A DNA stretch of 64,000 nt from Kutzneria sp. CA-103260 (lineage in GTDB: Bacteria > Actinomycetota > Actinomycetes > Mycobacteriales > Pseudonocardiaceae): NCBI RefSeq assembly GCF_018263855.1, contig NZ_CP073318.1:7874001-7938000 (forward strand). The letters run 5' to 3'. The translations under genes and the position numbers were made by a program. Below are positions 40,592 through 48,773 of this stretch, piece by piece. The number at the start of each line of letters is the position of its first letter. The stretch's first letter is position 1. Below the pieces are notes generated by a model, which saw only the letters and a program-made list of their open reading frames with translations, was not told the origin of the DNA and searched no databases.

Positions 40592-41290
40592 TCACTCTTG
40601 GTCATCCGCGACCGCTCGGGCCCGGCGAAACACGTCCCGGACCATCTCCTGCGTCAGCCGACCGGTGAAGGTGTTGTGCGGGCTGACGTGATAGCAGCCC
40701 AACAGGGTGAGCGGCGGGCCGCCGTCGGCCGCCGGCAGCACGACCTCGACGCCGTGCCCGAACACCGGCCGCGGCTTCGGCACCGTCCAGCCGGCCGCGC
40801 TCAGCACCGGCAGCAGCGCCTGCCAGCCGAACGCCCCGAGCACCACCACCGCCCGCAGCGTCGGCCGCAGCAACTCCAACTCGGTCGCCAGCCACGGCCG
40901 GCAGTTGTCCCGCTCCTCCGGCGTCGGCTTGTTCTCCGGCGGTGCGCAGCGGACCGGCGCCGCCATCCTCGTGTCGATCAATCGCATCCCGTCGTCCCGG
41001 GACACGGCCTGAGGCTGCGAGGCCAAGCCCACCGCGTGCAGCGCCTCGAACAGAAAGTCGCCGCTGCGGTCGCCGGTGAACATGCGCCCCGTCCGGTTCG
41101 AGCCGTGCGCCGCCGGCGCGAGGCCGATCACCGCTATCCGGGCGTCGGCCGGACCGAACCCCGGCACCGGCTTGGCCCAGTACTCCTCGGGCCGGGCCCG
41201 GCTCTGCGTCGCCGCAGCTTCGCGCCAGGCCACCAGCCGCGGGCACCGTCGACATCCGATGACCGCGTTGTCCAGATCTTGTAGATCCAC
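40592..41290 (-). CDS. Uracil-DNA glycosylase, family 5 (iron-sulfur type)
   Basis: A 232-residue DNA repair glycosylase. The cluster cysteines appear as CRRCPRL near the N-terminus and CAPPENKPTPEERDNCRPW later. The active-site motif GLAPAAHGSNRTGRMFTGD lacks the catalytic Asp, as expected for family 5 (UdgB), and the second motif is CYHVSPHNTF. The family removes uracil and some other damaged bases. I chose the GTG at 41290, which begins VDLQDLDNAVIGCRRCPR. It is divergent from the S10 peptidase with 18 bp between starts. Confidence 0.9.
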   Translation of the reverse strand: MDLQDLDNAVIGCRRCPRLVAWREAAATQSRARPEEYWAKPVPGFGPADARIAVIGLAPAAHGSNRTGRMFTGDRSGDFLFEALHAVGLASQPQAVSRDDGMRLIDTRMAAPVRCAPPENKPTPEERDNCRPWLATELELLRPTLRAVVVLGAFGWQALLPVLSAAGWTVPKPRPVFGHGVEVVLPAADGGPPLTLLGCYHVSPHNTFTGRLTQEMVRDVFRRARAVADDQE

Positions 41291-41308
41291 GGTGGTTAGG
41301 GTTTCACC

Positions 41309-42766
41309 ATGGCAGCCAACGACGAGCAGAAGCCCAGCGAAGATCCGACCGACGACCTGGTGAGCAGCCAGCACTCGATCACCGTCGACGGCCGGGAGCT
41401 GGCGTACACCGCGACCACCGGGCGGATCGTGCTGCGGCAGGAGAAGCACACCGACGGGGCCTTCGACGGCAACGTGGCCAAGGCCGAGGTGTTCCTCACC
41501 GCGTACACCCTCGACGGCGCCGAGGCCGCCGACCGCCCGGTGACGTTCGCGTTCAACGGCGGGCCGGGCTCGGCCAGCGTGTGGCTGCACCTCGGGCTGC
41601 TCGGGCCGCGCCGGGTGGTCAGCGGCGACGCCGGCGCGCCGGAGCCGCCGCCGTACGGGCTGGTCGACAACGCCGAGACGCTGCTGGCCGAGAGCGACCT
41701 GGTGTTCATCGACCCGGTGTCCACCGGCTACTCGCGGGCGGTCAAGGGCGGCAAGCCCGGCGACTTCCACGGCTTCGCCGCCGACATCGAGTACATCAGC
41801 GAGGTCATCCGGCTGTGGACCTCGCGCAACGACCGCTGGATGTCGCCCAAGTTCATCGCCGGCGAGTCCTACGGCACCACCCGCGGCGCGGCCATCGCCG
41901 AGCGGCTGCAGTCCAAGTACGGCATGTACTTCAACGGACTGATCCTCATCTCCACCGCGATGGACTTCAACGCCCTGGACTTCAGCGAGGGCAACGAACT
42001 CCCGTACGCGCTGTTCCTGCCGACCTACGCCGCCATCGCCCACTACCACGGCCTGCACGGCGATCGCCCGCTGGCCGAGGTGCTCGCCGAGGCCACCGCC
42101 TTCGCCTCGCGCGACTACATCTGGGCCCTGTACCAGGGAAACCGTCTCTCCACCGCAGATCGCCAGTCCACTGTGGACCGCCTGGCCGCGCTGACCGGCC
42201 TGTCGGCGGACTACGTCGACCGGGTCAACCTGCGCATCGAGCACATCCGCTTCTTCACCGAGCTGCTGCGCTCGCGGCGACTCACCGTCGGCCGCATCGA
42301 CGGCCGGTTCACCGGATGGGAGGCCGACTACGGGCGTGAGCACTTCAGCAGCGACCCCTCCATCGACGCCATCACCGGTCCGTACGCCTCCGCGCTGAAC
42401 CACTACCTGCGCGGGGAGCTCGGCTACCAGAACGACCTGCCCTACGAGGTCCTCTCCGACCGCGTGCGGCCCTGGTCCTACAAGGACTTCGAGAACGCCC
42501 ACGTCACCGTGGCCGACAAGCTCGCCTCCGCCATGCGGACCAACCGCCACCTGCGCGTGCACATCGCCGCCGGCTACCACGACGGCGCCACCCCCTTCGC
42601 CGGCAGCGACTACGTCATCGCTCACCTGGCCATCCCCGAGGAGCTCCGGGCCAACATCGACCTCGCCTACTACGAGGCCGGCCACATGATGTACGTCCAC
42701 GAGCCCAGCCGCCTCCAACAGTCCGCCGACCTCGCCGCCTTCATCCGCGCCTCCTCCCACCGCTAA
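41309..42766 (+). CDS. S10 family serine carboxypeptidase-like protein
   Basis: A 485-residue protein of the alpha/beta hydrolase clan. FNGGPGSAS carries the oxyanion hole, GESYGTTRG holds the nucleophilic Ser (about residue 190), and the Asp and His lie in GYHDGATPF and YEAGHMMYVHE. No signal peptide is visible, so it appears cytoplasmic, as for many bacterial S10 proteins. The ATG at 41309 lies 18 bp from the divergent glycosylase start. Its 3' end is followed by the first of two matching hairpins. Confidence 0.88.
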   Translation: MAANDEQKPSEDPTDDLVSSQHSITVDGRELAYTATTGRIVLRQEKHTDGAFDGNVAKAEVFLTAYTLDGAEAADRPVTFAFNGGPGSASVWLHLGLLGPRRVVSGDAGAPEPPPYGLVDNAETLLAESDLVFIDPVSTGYSRAVKGGKPGDFHGFAADIEYISEVIRLWTSRNDRWMSPKFIAGESYGTTRGAAIAERLQSKYGMYFNGLILISTAMDFNALDFSEGNELPYALFLPTYAAIAHYHGLHGDRPLAEVLAEATAFASRDYIWALYQGNRLSTADRQSTVDRLAALTGLSADYVDRVNLRIEHIRFFTELLRSRRLTVGRIDGRFTGWEADYGREHFSSDPSIDAITGPYASALNHYLRGELGYQNDLPYEVLSDRVRPWSYKDFENAHVTVADKLASAMRTNRHLRVHIAAGYHDGATPFAGSDYVIAHLAIPEELRANIDLAYYEAGHMMYVHEPSRLQQSADLAAFIRASSHR

Positions 42767-42798
42767 CCCCACCCCCATGTCAACCCCCTGATGCTTGG

Positions 42799-42841
42799 AA
42801 AGGACCATTCCTCACGTTCAACGTCAGGAATGGTCCTTTCA
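42799..42841. terminator. Hairpin repeat, left of the AbiEi-like gene
   Basis: A 15-bp perfect stem (42799-42813 with 42827-42841), a C-C mismatch, four more pairs and a TCA loop. Nearly identical to 29231-29280 and sharing its stem core with 43871-43913. Its outer flank 42783-42798 is also repeated in inverted form at the right copy. Confidence 0.7.
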
Positions 42842-42888
42842 CACAGCGCACGGCGGAACTGTCAGGGGTGCGCGGCAGCATCGACAGC

Positions 42889-43854
42889 ATGAAGCGAGGA
42901 ACTTGGGCCGCCCACACCGACGAGTTGGTTCGGGCAAGCCGCAACAGTGTCATCCGAGTCCAGAAGCTCCAGGCACTAGGCGTACCCGAGGGCACGTCGT
43001 ACCGACGATGTCAGCCGGGCGGACCGTGGCGGTGGCTGTTGCCTGGCATCGTCCTCTTGTCCAACGCACAACCAACCAGGCGGCAACAAATCGAGGCTGC
43101 CCTACTCCATGGTGGACCTGAGGCGCTGCTCACCGGCTGCGAGGCCGTCCGCGAGCACGGGTTGAGACAGATCCCGGAGATCGACCGCATCCACATACTG
43201 GTGCCACAGGGCAGACACATCCGTAGCGCACGCTTTGTCGCTGTGGAGCGCACGATCCATATGCCTGAGGCCGTTCAGAGGCATGCCCTCCGTCTGGCGC
43301 CTCTTGATCGCGCGGTCCTTGACGCCGTCCGCCGATGGCGGAGAACCGATCCTGTTCGGGCCTTGCTGGCGGAAGCCGTTCAGCGCGGCCGCTGTCACCC
43401 TGGGCAGCTACTGGCCGAACTGGACAGCGGCAGTCGCCGCGGATCCGCTCTGCCGCGCCAGGTGCTTTCGGAGATCAACCAGGGAGCGCGCTCAGTCGCG
43501 GAGGCGATTGGCCTCAGGATCTGGCAGGCATCTGGTCTGCCTGCGGCTGTCTGGAACGCGCCCGTCGTCGACGGTGACGGTCGCTTCATCGCCGTTCCAG
43601 ACGCCTGGTGCGACGAAGTCGCGATGGCATGGGAGATCGACTCGTTCGAGTGGCATTTCAATGCCCGCGGCTACGCCAGAACGGTGGCACGGAACACCAG
43701 GTACGCCGGGGCAGGGATCGTAGTGGTCCAGACGCTGCCGTCCCGCCTTCGCGACGATCCCGCCGGGGTGACCGCCGAACTGCGCGCCGCCTACCGGGCT
43801 GCCAGCACACGACCTCGGCCACCCGTCCGCTCAGTTCCCTCCAACGCCGCCTAG
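42889..43854 (+). CDS. AbiEi/DUF559-like protein
   Basis: A 321-residue protein. The N-terminal 100 residues resemble the winged-helix part of AbiEi-type antitoxins (LQALGVPEGTSYRRCQPGGPWRWLLPGIVLL, then LTGCEAVREHG and HILVPQGRH). The C-terminal part (WEIDSFEWHFNARGYARTVARNTRYAGAGIVVVQTLP) resembles the DUF559/Vsr-like endonuclease domain found fused to it. Such single genes occur scattered in actinobacteria without the AbiEii toxin. I chose the ATG at 42889; a GTG at 42868 is in frame and neither has a strong ribosome binding site. The gene is bracketed by two matching palindromes and its codon use looks less GC-biased than its neighbours. Confidence 0.65.
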   Translation: MKRGTWAAHTDELVRASRNSVIRVQKLQALGVPEGTSYRRCQPGGPWRWLLPGIVLLSNAQPTRRQQIEAALLHGGPEALLTGCEAVREHGLRQIPEIDRIHILVPQGRHIRSARFVAVERTIHMPEAVQRHALRLAPLDRAVLDAVRRWRRTDPVRALLAEAVQRGRCHPGQLLAELDSGSRRGSALPRQVLSEINQGARSVAEAIGLRIWQASGLPAAVWNAPVVDGDGRFIAVPDAWCDEVAMAWEIDSFEWHFNARGYARTVARNTRYAGAGIVVVQTLPSRLRDDPAGVTAELRAAYRAASTRPRPPVRSVPSNAA

Positions 43855-43870
43855 CCACACCCCATGTTGT

Positions 43871-43913
43871 GAAAGGACCATTCCTCTCACTGAACGCGAG
43901 GAATGGTCCTTTC
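43871..43913. terminator. Hairpin repeat, right of the AbiEi-like gene
   Basis: A 16-bp perfect stem (43871-43886 with 43898-43913) and an 11-nt loop. The stem core GGACCATTCCT is shared with the copies at 29237 and 42799. The right flank to 43933 (CCAAACAGTGAGGGGTTGAC) mirrors the left flank of the 42799 copy. Confidence 0.7.
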
Positions 43914-43950
43914 CAAACAGTGAGGGGTTGACGAGGAGAGGGGGGCGGGG

Positions 43951-44907
43951 TTAGGGGGTGACCAGGGAGAGGGCGATGCCGTCGAGGATGTCTTTCTCGC
44001 TGACGGTGAGGTGGGTGATGCCGGCGTGCTCGGCGAGGTGGTCGGCCAGCACGCGGAGGATGATCGCGCCGCCGCCGATGACGTCGACGCGGCCGGGGTG
44101 GATGGTGGGGACGGCGGCCCGCTCGTCGTGGGTCATCGCCAGCAGCCGGTCGCTGACGGAGTGGATCTGGTCGGTGGACAGGGTGGAGAGGTGCGTGGCC
44201 AGCACGTCGTAGGACGGCAGGTCCTGGGCGACGGCGGACAGGGTGGTGACGGTGCCGGCGACGCCGATCCAGCTGCGGGCCTTGGCCACGGCGACGGCGT
44301 CGAAGGCGGTCTGCAGAACGGAGGCGGCGAGGTCGGAAGCCTCAGAGACCTCCGAGGCGGTGGGCGGGTCATCCCGAAGGCAGCGTTCGGTGATGCGGAC
44401 GCAGCCGATGTCGACGGACTTGGCCGCCTCGACGCTGGAGTCGAGGGAGCCGAGCACGAGCTCGGTGGAGCCGCCGCCGATGTCGACGACCAGGAACGGC
44501 CCGTCGGCGGGGTCGCAGTCGCCGACGGCGCCGGTGAAGGAGAGCCGGGCCTCCTCGTCGCCGCTGATGATCTCGGCCTCGACGCCGAGGACCTCGCGGG
44601 TCATGGCGAAGAAGTCGTCCCGGTTGGCGGCGTCGCGGGTGGCGGAGGTGGCGACCATGCGCACGGCCTCGACGCCCTTGCGCCGCAACAGAGCCGTGTA
44701 GTCGACGAGGGCGGCACGGGTGCGGTCCAGCGCCTCGGGGGCGAGCCGGCCGGTGGCGTCCACGCCCTGCCCGAGACGCACGATGCGCATCTCGCGGTGG
44801 ACGTCCCGGAGCGAACTCGATCCGTCGTCCTGAACGGTGACGTCCGCGATGAGCAGACGGATCGAGTTCGTCCCACAGTCGATGGCGGCCACCCGCGAGT
44901 GCTTCAT
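43951..44907 (-). CDS. Ppx/GppA-family phosphatase (exopolyphosphatase)
   Basis: A 318-residue member of the ASKHA fold that hydrolyses polyphosphate or pppGpp. The phosphate loops are AIDCGTNSIRLLIADV (residues 7-22) and LVVDIGGGSTELV (about residue 142), and IGVAGTVTTL follows. It corresponds to Rv1026. Lacking the C-terminal HD domain, it is of the short exopolyphosphatase type. It is first of the conserved block and lies just downstream of the transglycosylase on the same strand. Confidence 0.92.
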   Translation of the reverse strand: MKHSRVAAIDCGTNSIRLLIADVTVQDDGSSSLRDVHREMRIVRLGQGVDATGRLAPEALDRTRAALVDYTALLRRKGVEAVRMVATSATRDAANRDDFFAMTREVLGVEAEIISGDEEARLSFTGAVGDCDPADGPFLVVDIGGGSTELVLGSLDSSVEAAKSVDIGCVRITERCLRDDPPTASEVSEASDLAASVLQTAFDAVAVAKARSWIGVAGTVTTLSAVAQDLPSYDVLATHLSTLSTDQIHSVSDRLLAMTHDERAAVPTIHPGRVDVIGGGAIILRVLADHLAEHAGITHLTVSEKDILDGIALSLVTP

Positions 44908-44925
44908 GCCACCAAACTTAGCCCG

Positions 44926-46167
44926 TCAGCTGGTCTTGCTGGTGCTGCTGGGCGTCGTGGTGGTGGTCGGCGTCGGGCAGCCGGGCGGCACGGTCGTCGT
45001 GGTGGTCGGCGACGTGGTGCTGGTGGGCGTGGTCGACGGCGGCGTCGGGCACGTCGGCTTCGTGGTGGTGGTCGTCGTGGTCGTGCCGTCAGTGGTGGTC
45101 GTGGTGGTGGTCGTCGTCGTGGTCGACCCGGTGGTGGTGGTCGTCGTGGTCGTCGTCGACGTCGGGGTGGTCGTGGTCGTGGTGGTCGACGACGAGGTCG
45201 GGTCGGTGGGCGGCGGCGGGTTCGTCGTGGTGACCGTCTGCTTGGGCGGGTTGGTCTGGCCGACGAAGGGCGGCTTGGGTGTCGACTGGATCACCGGGAC
45301 GCTGGTGTTGTTCGGCAGCGTCTCCACGCCGGTGGCGTACGAGGCGGCCCACGCCAGCACGTTGGCCACGTAGGCGTCGGAGTGGTTGTAGCCGAACACG
45401 GCGGCGGCCCGCTGCGCCGGATTGCGCATGTCCCCGCCGCTGGCGCACAGGTAGTTCGCGGCCGCGTAGGCGGAGTCGTAGATGTTGTTCGGGTTCGCGC
45501 TGCCGTAGGACTTGGCGTTGGAGATGGCCGCGTACTGGGCCCACGTGGACGGGATGAACTGCATGGGACCGACGGCCTGGTCGTAGACCGGGTTGGTGTC
45601 CCACTTGCCGCCGTCGGTGTCGTAGATCAGGGCGAAGCCGCCGCTGCCGTCGAGCACCGGCCCGAGAATGGGCGCGAGCGTGTTGCCCTGGCCGTCCACG
45701 GCGCCGCCGCGGGCGTGGTTGGACTCGATGCGGCCGATGCCGGCCAGCAGCGGCCAGTCCATGTGGCAGTTGGGGTTGTGCGCGGCCTCGAGCTTCTCGG
45801 CCCGCTGGTAGGCGGCCAGCGCGGCGCCGGGGATGCCGAGGGGGCCGTTGGGCAGACCTAAGGCGTCGGACGCGTCGGTGTTGGCGGGCGTGCCGAGCTG
45901 GGTCTGCGGGCCGGGGTTGAGGTTCTGCGGTAGCTGGCCGGTCGCGCCCAGCGGGTTGCGCGGCTGGGGCTGGTTGATCGGCGTCGTGTGCGCGGTGTTG
46001 ACCCACGCGAACGCGGCGTCCCCGGCGAGCACCATGGGGGCGAGCATCGCGGTCACGGTCACGGCTGCTCGCCATCGCCGCTGGGGTGCGACTCGCGCGG
46101 GCTTGGGAGTCCGGGCTCTGACGCTGTGCACACCCACGCGGATCCACGCTCCTCGTCTCGACCACAT
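44926..46167 (-). CDS. Exported lytic transglycosylase-like protein with a Thr-rich tail
   Basis: A 413-residue protein. A hydrophobic signal segment lies near residues 35-54. The catalytic region (about residues 130-270) has LLAGIGRIESNHARGG with the catalytic Glu and AVGPMQFIPSTW, as in LpqU-type SLT domains that cut peptidoglycan. The last 120 residues are Thr/Pro runs coded by repeated gtg/gtc triplets (44990-45235, read on the minus strand), a likely O-mannosylated wall-spanning tail. It is a paralogue of the gene at 51738-52613. The ATG at 46167 is followed by a basic N-terminus; shorter starts are possible. Confidence 0.85.
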   Translation of the reverse strand: MWSRRGAWIRVGVHSVRARTPKPARVAPQRRWRAAVTVTAMLAPMVLAGDAAFAWVNTAHTTPINQPQPRNPLGATGQLPQNLNPGPQTQLGTPANTDASDALGLPNGPLGIPGAALAAYQRAEKLEAAHNPNCHMDWPLLAGIGRIESNHARGGAVDGQGNTLAPILGPVLDGSGGFALIYDTDGGKWDTNPVYDQAVGPMQFIPSTWAQYAAISNAKSYGSANPNNIYDSAYAAANYLCASGGDMRNPAQRAAAVFGYNHSDAYVANVLAWAASYATGVETLPNNTSVPVIQSTPKPPFVGQTNPPKQTVTTTNPPPPTDPTSSSTTTTTTTPTSTTTTTTTTTGSTTTTTTTTTTTDGTTTTTTTTKPTCPTPPSTTPTSTTSPTTTTTVPPGCPTPTTTTTPSSTSKTS

Positions 46168-46342
46168 GACCCAGATGCGATCGTCGCCTACACGCCGTTA
46201 GCTCACAGTCAGCCTGCTACACACCCGTCCAGGTGTCACTGCGTAGAGGGAGATTTGCACCTCGGGGACGGCAGAGTAGCCCAAATGGTAGACACAGAGT
46301 CACCAAAGATGTCACTGACGTACAGATCCCGGCCTCTTGACG

Positions 46343-46837
46343 TCAGGCGCAGTCGCCGGCCGGCCAGTCCCCGGCCAGGGCCGCCAGGGCCTCGTCGCCG
46401 AACGGGTTGACCCCGGGCCCGCACGCCAGCGCATGGGCGATGTGCACGTGCAGGCACTTGACCCGGCCGGGCATGCCGCCGGCGCTCACCTCGGTGCCCA
46501 GCGAGTCGATGGCGTCGCGTTCGGCCAGGTAGGAGCGGTGCGCGGCCAGGTACTGGGCGGCCAGCTCCTCGTCCTCGGCCAGCCGCGCGGTCTGTTCCTT
46601 CATCATCCCGGCCGCCTCCAGCCGGCTGGCCAGCGAGGTCAGCCGGGGGCAGGTCAGGTAGTACAGCGTCGGGAACGGCGTGCCGTCCTCCAGCCGCGGC
46701 GCGGTCTGCACGACCGAGGGATGGCCGCTGGGACAGCGGTGGGCCACCGCCCGCAGCGCGCGCGGCGCGCGACCGAGCTGCTGGGCGATCACCTCGCGGT
46801 CCTCGTCGGTGATCGGTTCCCTGACGCCCGCGGTCAC
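46343..46837 (-). CDS. DUF501 domain protein (Rv1025-like)
   Basis: A 164-residue protein of the DUF501 family. Conserved features are VAHRCPSGHPSVVQTAPRLEDGTPFPTLYYLTCP and GMPGRVKCLHVHIAHAL, with Cys and His residues that could bind metal. Function unknown. The GTG at 46837 overlaps the upstream stop codon (GTGA); a GTG at 46864 is also in frame. It belongs to the eno-ftsB-DUF501-ppx operon conserved in actinobacteria. Confidence 0.88.
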   Translation of the reverse strand: MTAGVREPITDEDREVIAQQLGRAPRALRAVAHRCPSGHPSVVQTAPRLEDGTPFPTLYYLTCPRLTSLASRLEAAGMMKEQTARLAEDEELAAQYLAAHRSYLAERDAIDSLGTEVSAGGMPGRVKCLHVHIAHALACGPGVNPFGDEALAALAGDWPAGDCA

Positions 46838-47379
46838 GAGCCACTCCCGGTGATCGAATTCCACAACTGGCCGAACCAGGGCTGGTTGGCCGCCTGCTGC
46901 TGCGGCGACCCGTGCTGGTCGGCCAGCTGCCCGTCGCCGGGCAGCTGGACGGTGTACGGCGTCTCCCCCGGCATCACCATGCCGAGCCGGCTGCGGGCCT
47001 CGGCCTGGATCTGTGCGGGGTCGGACAACTGCTGCTTGCGCTGCTCCAGCTGCTCGGCCTGGGCCTGGAGCTGGGCCTGCTGGGCCAGCTCCTGCTCGAC
47101 CTGGGCGTGCTGGGTCAGGTAGGTGCGCAGCGGCACGGCGATGGACAGCGCCAGCGCGCAGACCACCATCGCCAGCACCGCGGCCTGCCGGGTGGCCGAC
47201 AGCCCGAACGCGCCGCCGGTGCGGGCCCGGTCGGCGGTGCGCCGCGTCCGGGCCGGCCGCGGCGGCGACTCCTGCTCGGAGCCGGCCGGGCGGGCCGTGC
47301 GCCGGGCGCGGTCGGAACCGCGACGCTGGCCGGAGGTGGTGTCCTGCCTGCGCCGCGGCTGCCGACCGCGCTCGGGCAT
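46834..47379 (-). CDS. Septum-formation initiator, FtsB/DivIC family
   Basis: A 181-residue cell-division protein. A long basic, disordered cytoplasmic N-terminus (residues 1-75) leads to one membrane helix (about residues 82-102) and a coiled coil rich in Gln/Glu (HAQVEQELAQQAQLQAQAEQLEQRKQQL), then a conserved MVMPGETPYTVQLP segment. It would join FtsL and FtsQ in the divisome. The ATG at 47379, 5 bp after the eno stop codon, is the best start. It is read with eno and DUF501. Confidence 0.9.
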   Translation of the reverse strand: MPERGRQPRRRQDTTSGQRRGSDRARRTARPAGSEQESPPRPARTRRTADRARTGGAFGLSATRQAAVLAMVVCALALSIAVPLRTYLTQHAQVEQELAQQAQLQAQAEQLEQRKQQLSDPAQIQAEARSRLGMVMPGETPYTVQLPGDGQLADQHGSPQQQAANQPWFGQLWNSITGSGS

Positions 47380-47383
47380 GCCG

Positions 47384-48670
47384 TCAGGCCTCCGCGCTGA
47401 ACCGCGGGAAGGCCAGCTCGCCGGCGTAGCGGGCGGCGTCACCGAGGGTCTCCTCGATGCGCAGCAGCTGGTTGTACTTGGCGGTGCGCTCGCCGCGGGC
47501 CGGCGCGCCGGTCTTGATCTGGCCGACGCCGGTGGCCACGGCCAGGTCGGCGATGGTGGTGTCCTCGGTCTCGCCGGACCGGTGGCTCATCATCGACCGG
47601 TAGCCGTAGGAGGTGGCCAGCGCGACCGCGTCCAGCGTCTCGGACAGCGTGCCGATCTGGTTGACCTTCACCAGCAGCGCGTTGGCGGCGCGGCGGGAGA
47701 TGCCCTCCTCCAGCCGCTCCGGGTTGGTGACGAACAGGTCGTCGCCGACGATCTGGACCTTGTCGCCCAGCTCGGCGGTCAGCTGCACCCAGCCGTCCCA
47801 GTCGTCCTCGGACAGCGGGTCCTCGATGGACACCATCGGGTACGAGGAGACCAGCTCGCTGTAGTACGCGGTCATCTGCTCCGCGCTGCGCTTGCTCTGC
47901 TCGAAGGTGTACGCGCCGTCCGAGTAGAACTCGGTGGCGGCCACGTCCAGGGCCAGCGCCACGTCGCGGCCCAGCTTGTAGCCGGCCTTCTCGACGGCCA
48001 CCGCGATCAGGTCCAGCGCCTCACGGTTGCTGGACAGGTTGGGTGCGAAGCCGCCCTCGTCGCCGAGGCCGGTGGCCAGGCCCTTGCTCTTCAGCACGGA
48101 CTTGAGGGCGTGGTAGACCTCGACGCCCCAGCGCAGGCCCTCGCGGAAGGACTCGGCGCCGATCGGGGCGATCATGAACTCCTGGATGTCCACGTCGGTG
48201 TCCGCGTGCGAACCGCCGTTGAGGATGTTCAGCATCGGCACCGGCAGAATGTGCGCGTTGGGGCCGCCCAGGTAGCGGAACAACTCCAGCCCGCTGGACT
48301 CGGCGGCGGCCTTGGCCACCGCCAGCGAGACGCCGAGGATGGCGTTCGCGCCCAGGCGCCCCTTGTCCGGGGTGCCGTCCAGGTCGACCAGCTTCTGGTC
48401 CACCACCCGCTGCTCGACGGCCTCGATGCCGACCAGCTCGGGCCCGATCTCGTCGAGGACGGCGGTGACGGCCTTCTCCACGCCCTTGCCGTTGTACCGG
48501 GTCGTGTCGCCGTCGCGCAGCTCGACGGCCTCGTGCTCACCGGTCGACGCGCCGGAGGGCACCGCGGCCCGGGCCAGCGTGCCGTCGTCCAGCGCGACCT
48601 CTACCTCGACGGTCGGGTTGCCTCGCGAGTCCAGGATCTCGCGCGCGCCGACCTGCTCGATGACCGCCAC
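47384..48670 (-). CDS. eno: Enolase
   Basis: A 428-residue enolase, converting 2-phosphoglycerate to phosphoenolpyruvate in glycolysis. It starts MAVIEQVGAREILDSRGNPTVEV and holds SGASTGEHEAVELRD and the signature MSHRSGETEDTTIADLAVA (about residue 365). First gene of the eno-ftsB-DUF501 operon. Confidence 0.97.
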   Translation of the reverse strand: MAVIEQVGAREILDSRGNPTVEVEVALDDGTLARAAVPSGASTGEHEAVELRDGDTTRYNGKGVEKAVTAVLDEIGPELVGIEAVEQRVVDQKLVDLDGTPDKGRLGANAILGVSLAVAKAAAESSGLELFRYLGGPNAHILPVPMLNILNGGSHADTDVDIQEFMIAPIGAESFREGLRWGVEVYHALKSVLKSKGLATGLGDEGGFAPNLSSNREALDLIAVAVEKAGYKLGRDVALALDVAATEFYSDGAYTFEQSKRSAEQMTAYYSELVSSYPMVSIEDPLSEDDWDGWVQLTAELGDKVQIVGDDLFVTNPERLEEGISRRAANALLVKVNQIGTLSETLDAVALATSYGYRSMMSHRSGETEDTTIADLAVATGVGQIKTGAPARGERTAKYNQLLRIEETLGDAARYAGELAFPRFSAEA

Positions 48671-48773
48671 AACAGCTCCTATCCAGCGTTCAGGGACTCA
48701 TCCCGCAACCAGCCTAGCCGGGTGGACTGATCACCCGGAGGCGGCACGCTCACGTGCCGAAACGAGAGCGTAA

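Noticed and set aside
44990..45235. CRISPR-like regular repeats
   Set aside because: These are triplet runs coding for Thr in the transglycosylase tail, with no spacers.
44011..45861. Plus-strand frame opposite the ppx and transglycosylase genes
   Set aside because: Poly-Gly/Arg/Val from the Thr-repeat DNA read in another frame.
46270..46320. tRNA-like stretch (GTAGCCCAAATGGTAGACACAG)
   Set aside because: It resembles a D arm only; no pairing acceptor or T arm follows.
46168..46342. Cyclic-di-AMP (ydaO) riboswitch before the transglycosylase gene
   Set aside because: Such switches often precede wall-hydrolase genes, but none of the conserved ydaO blocks is visible.
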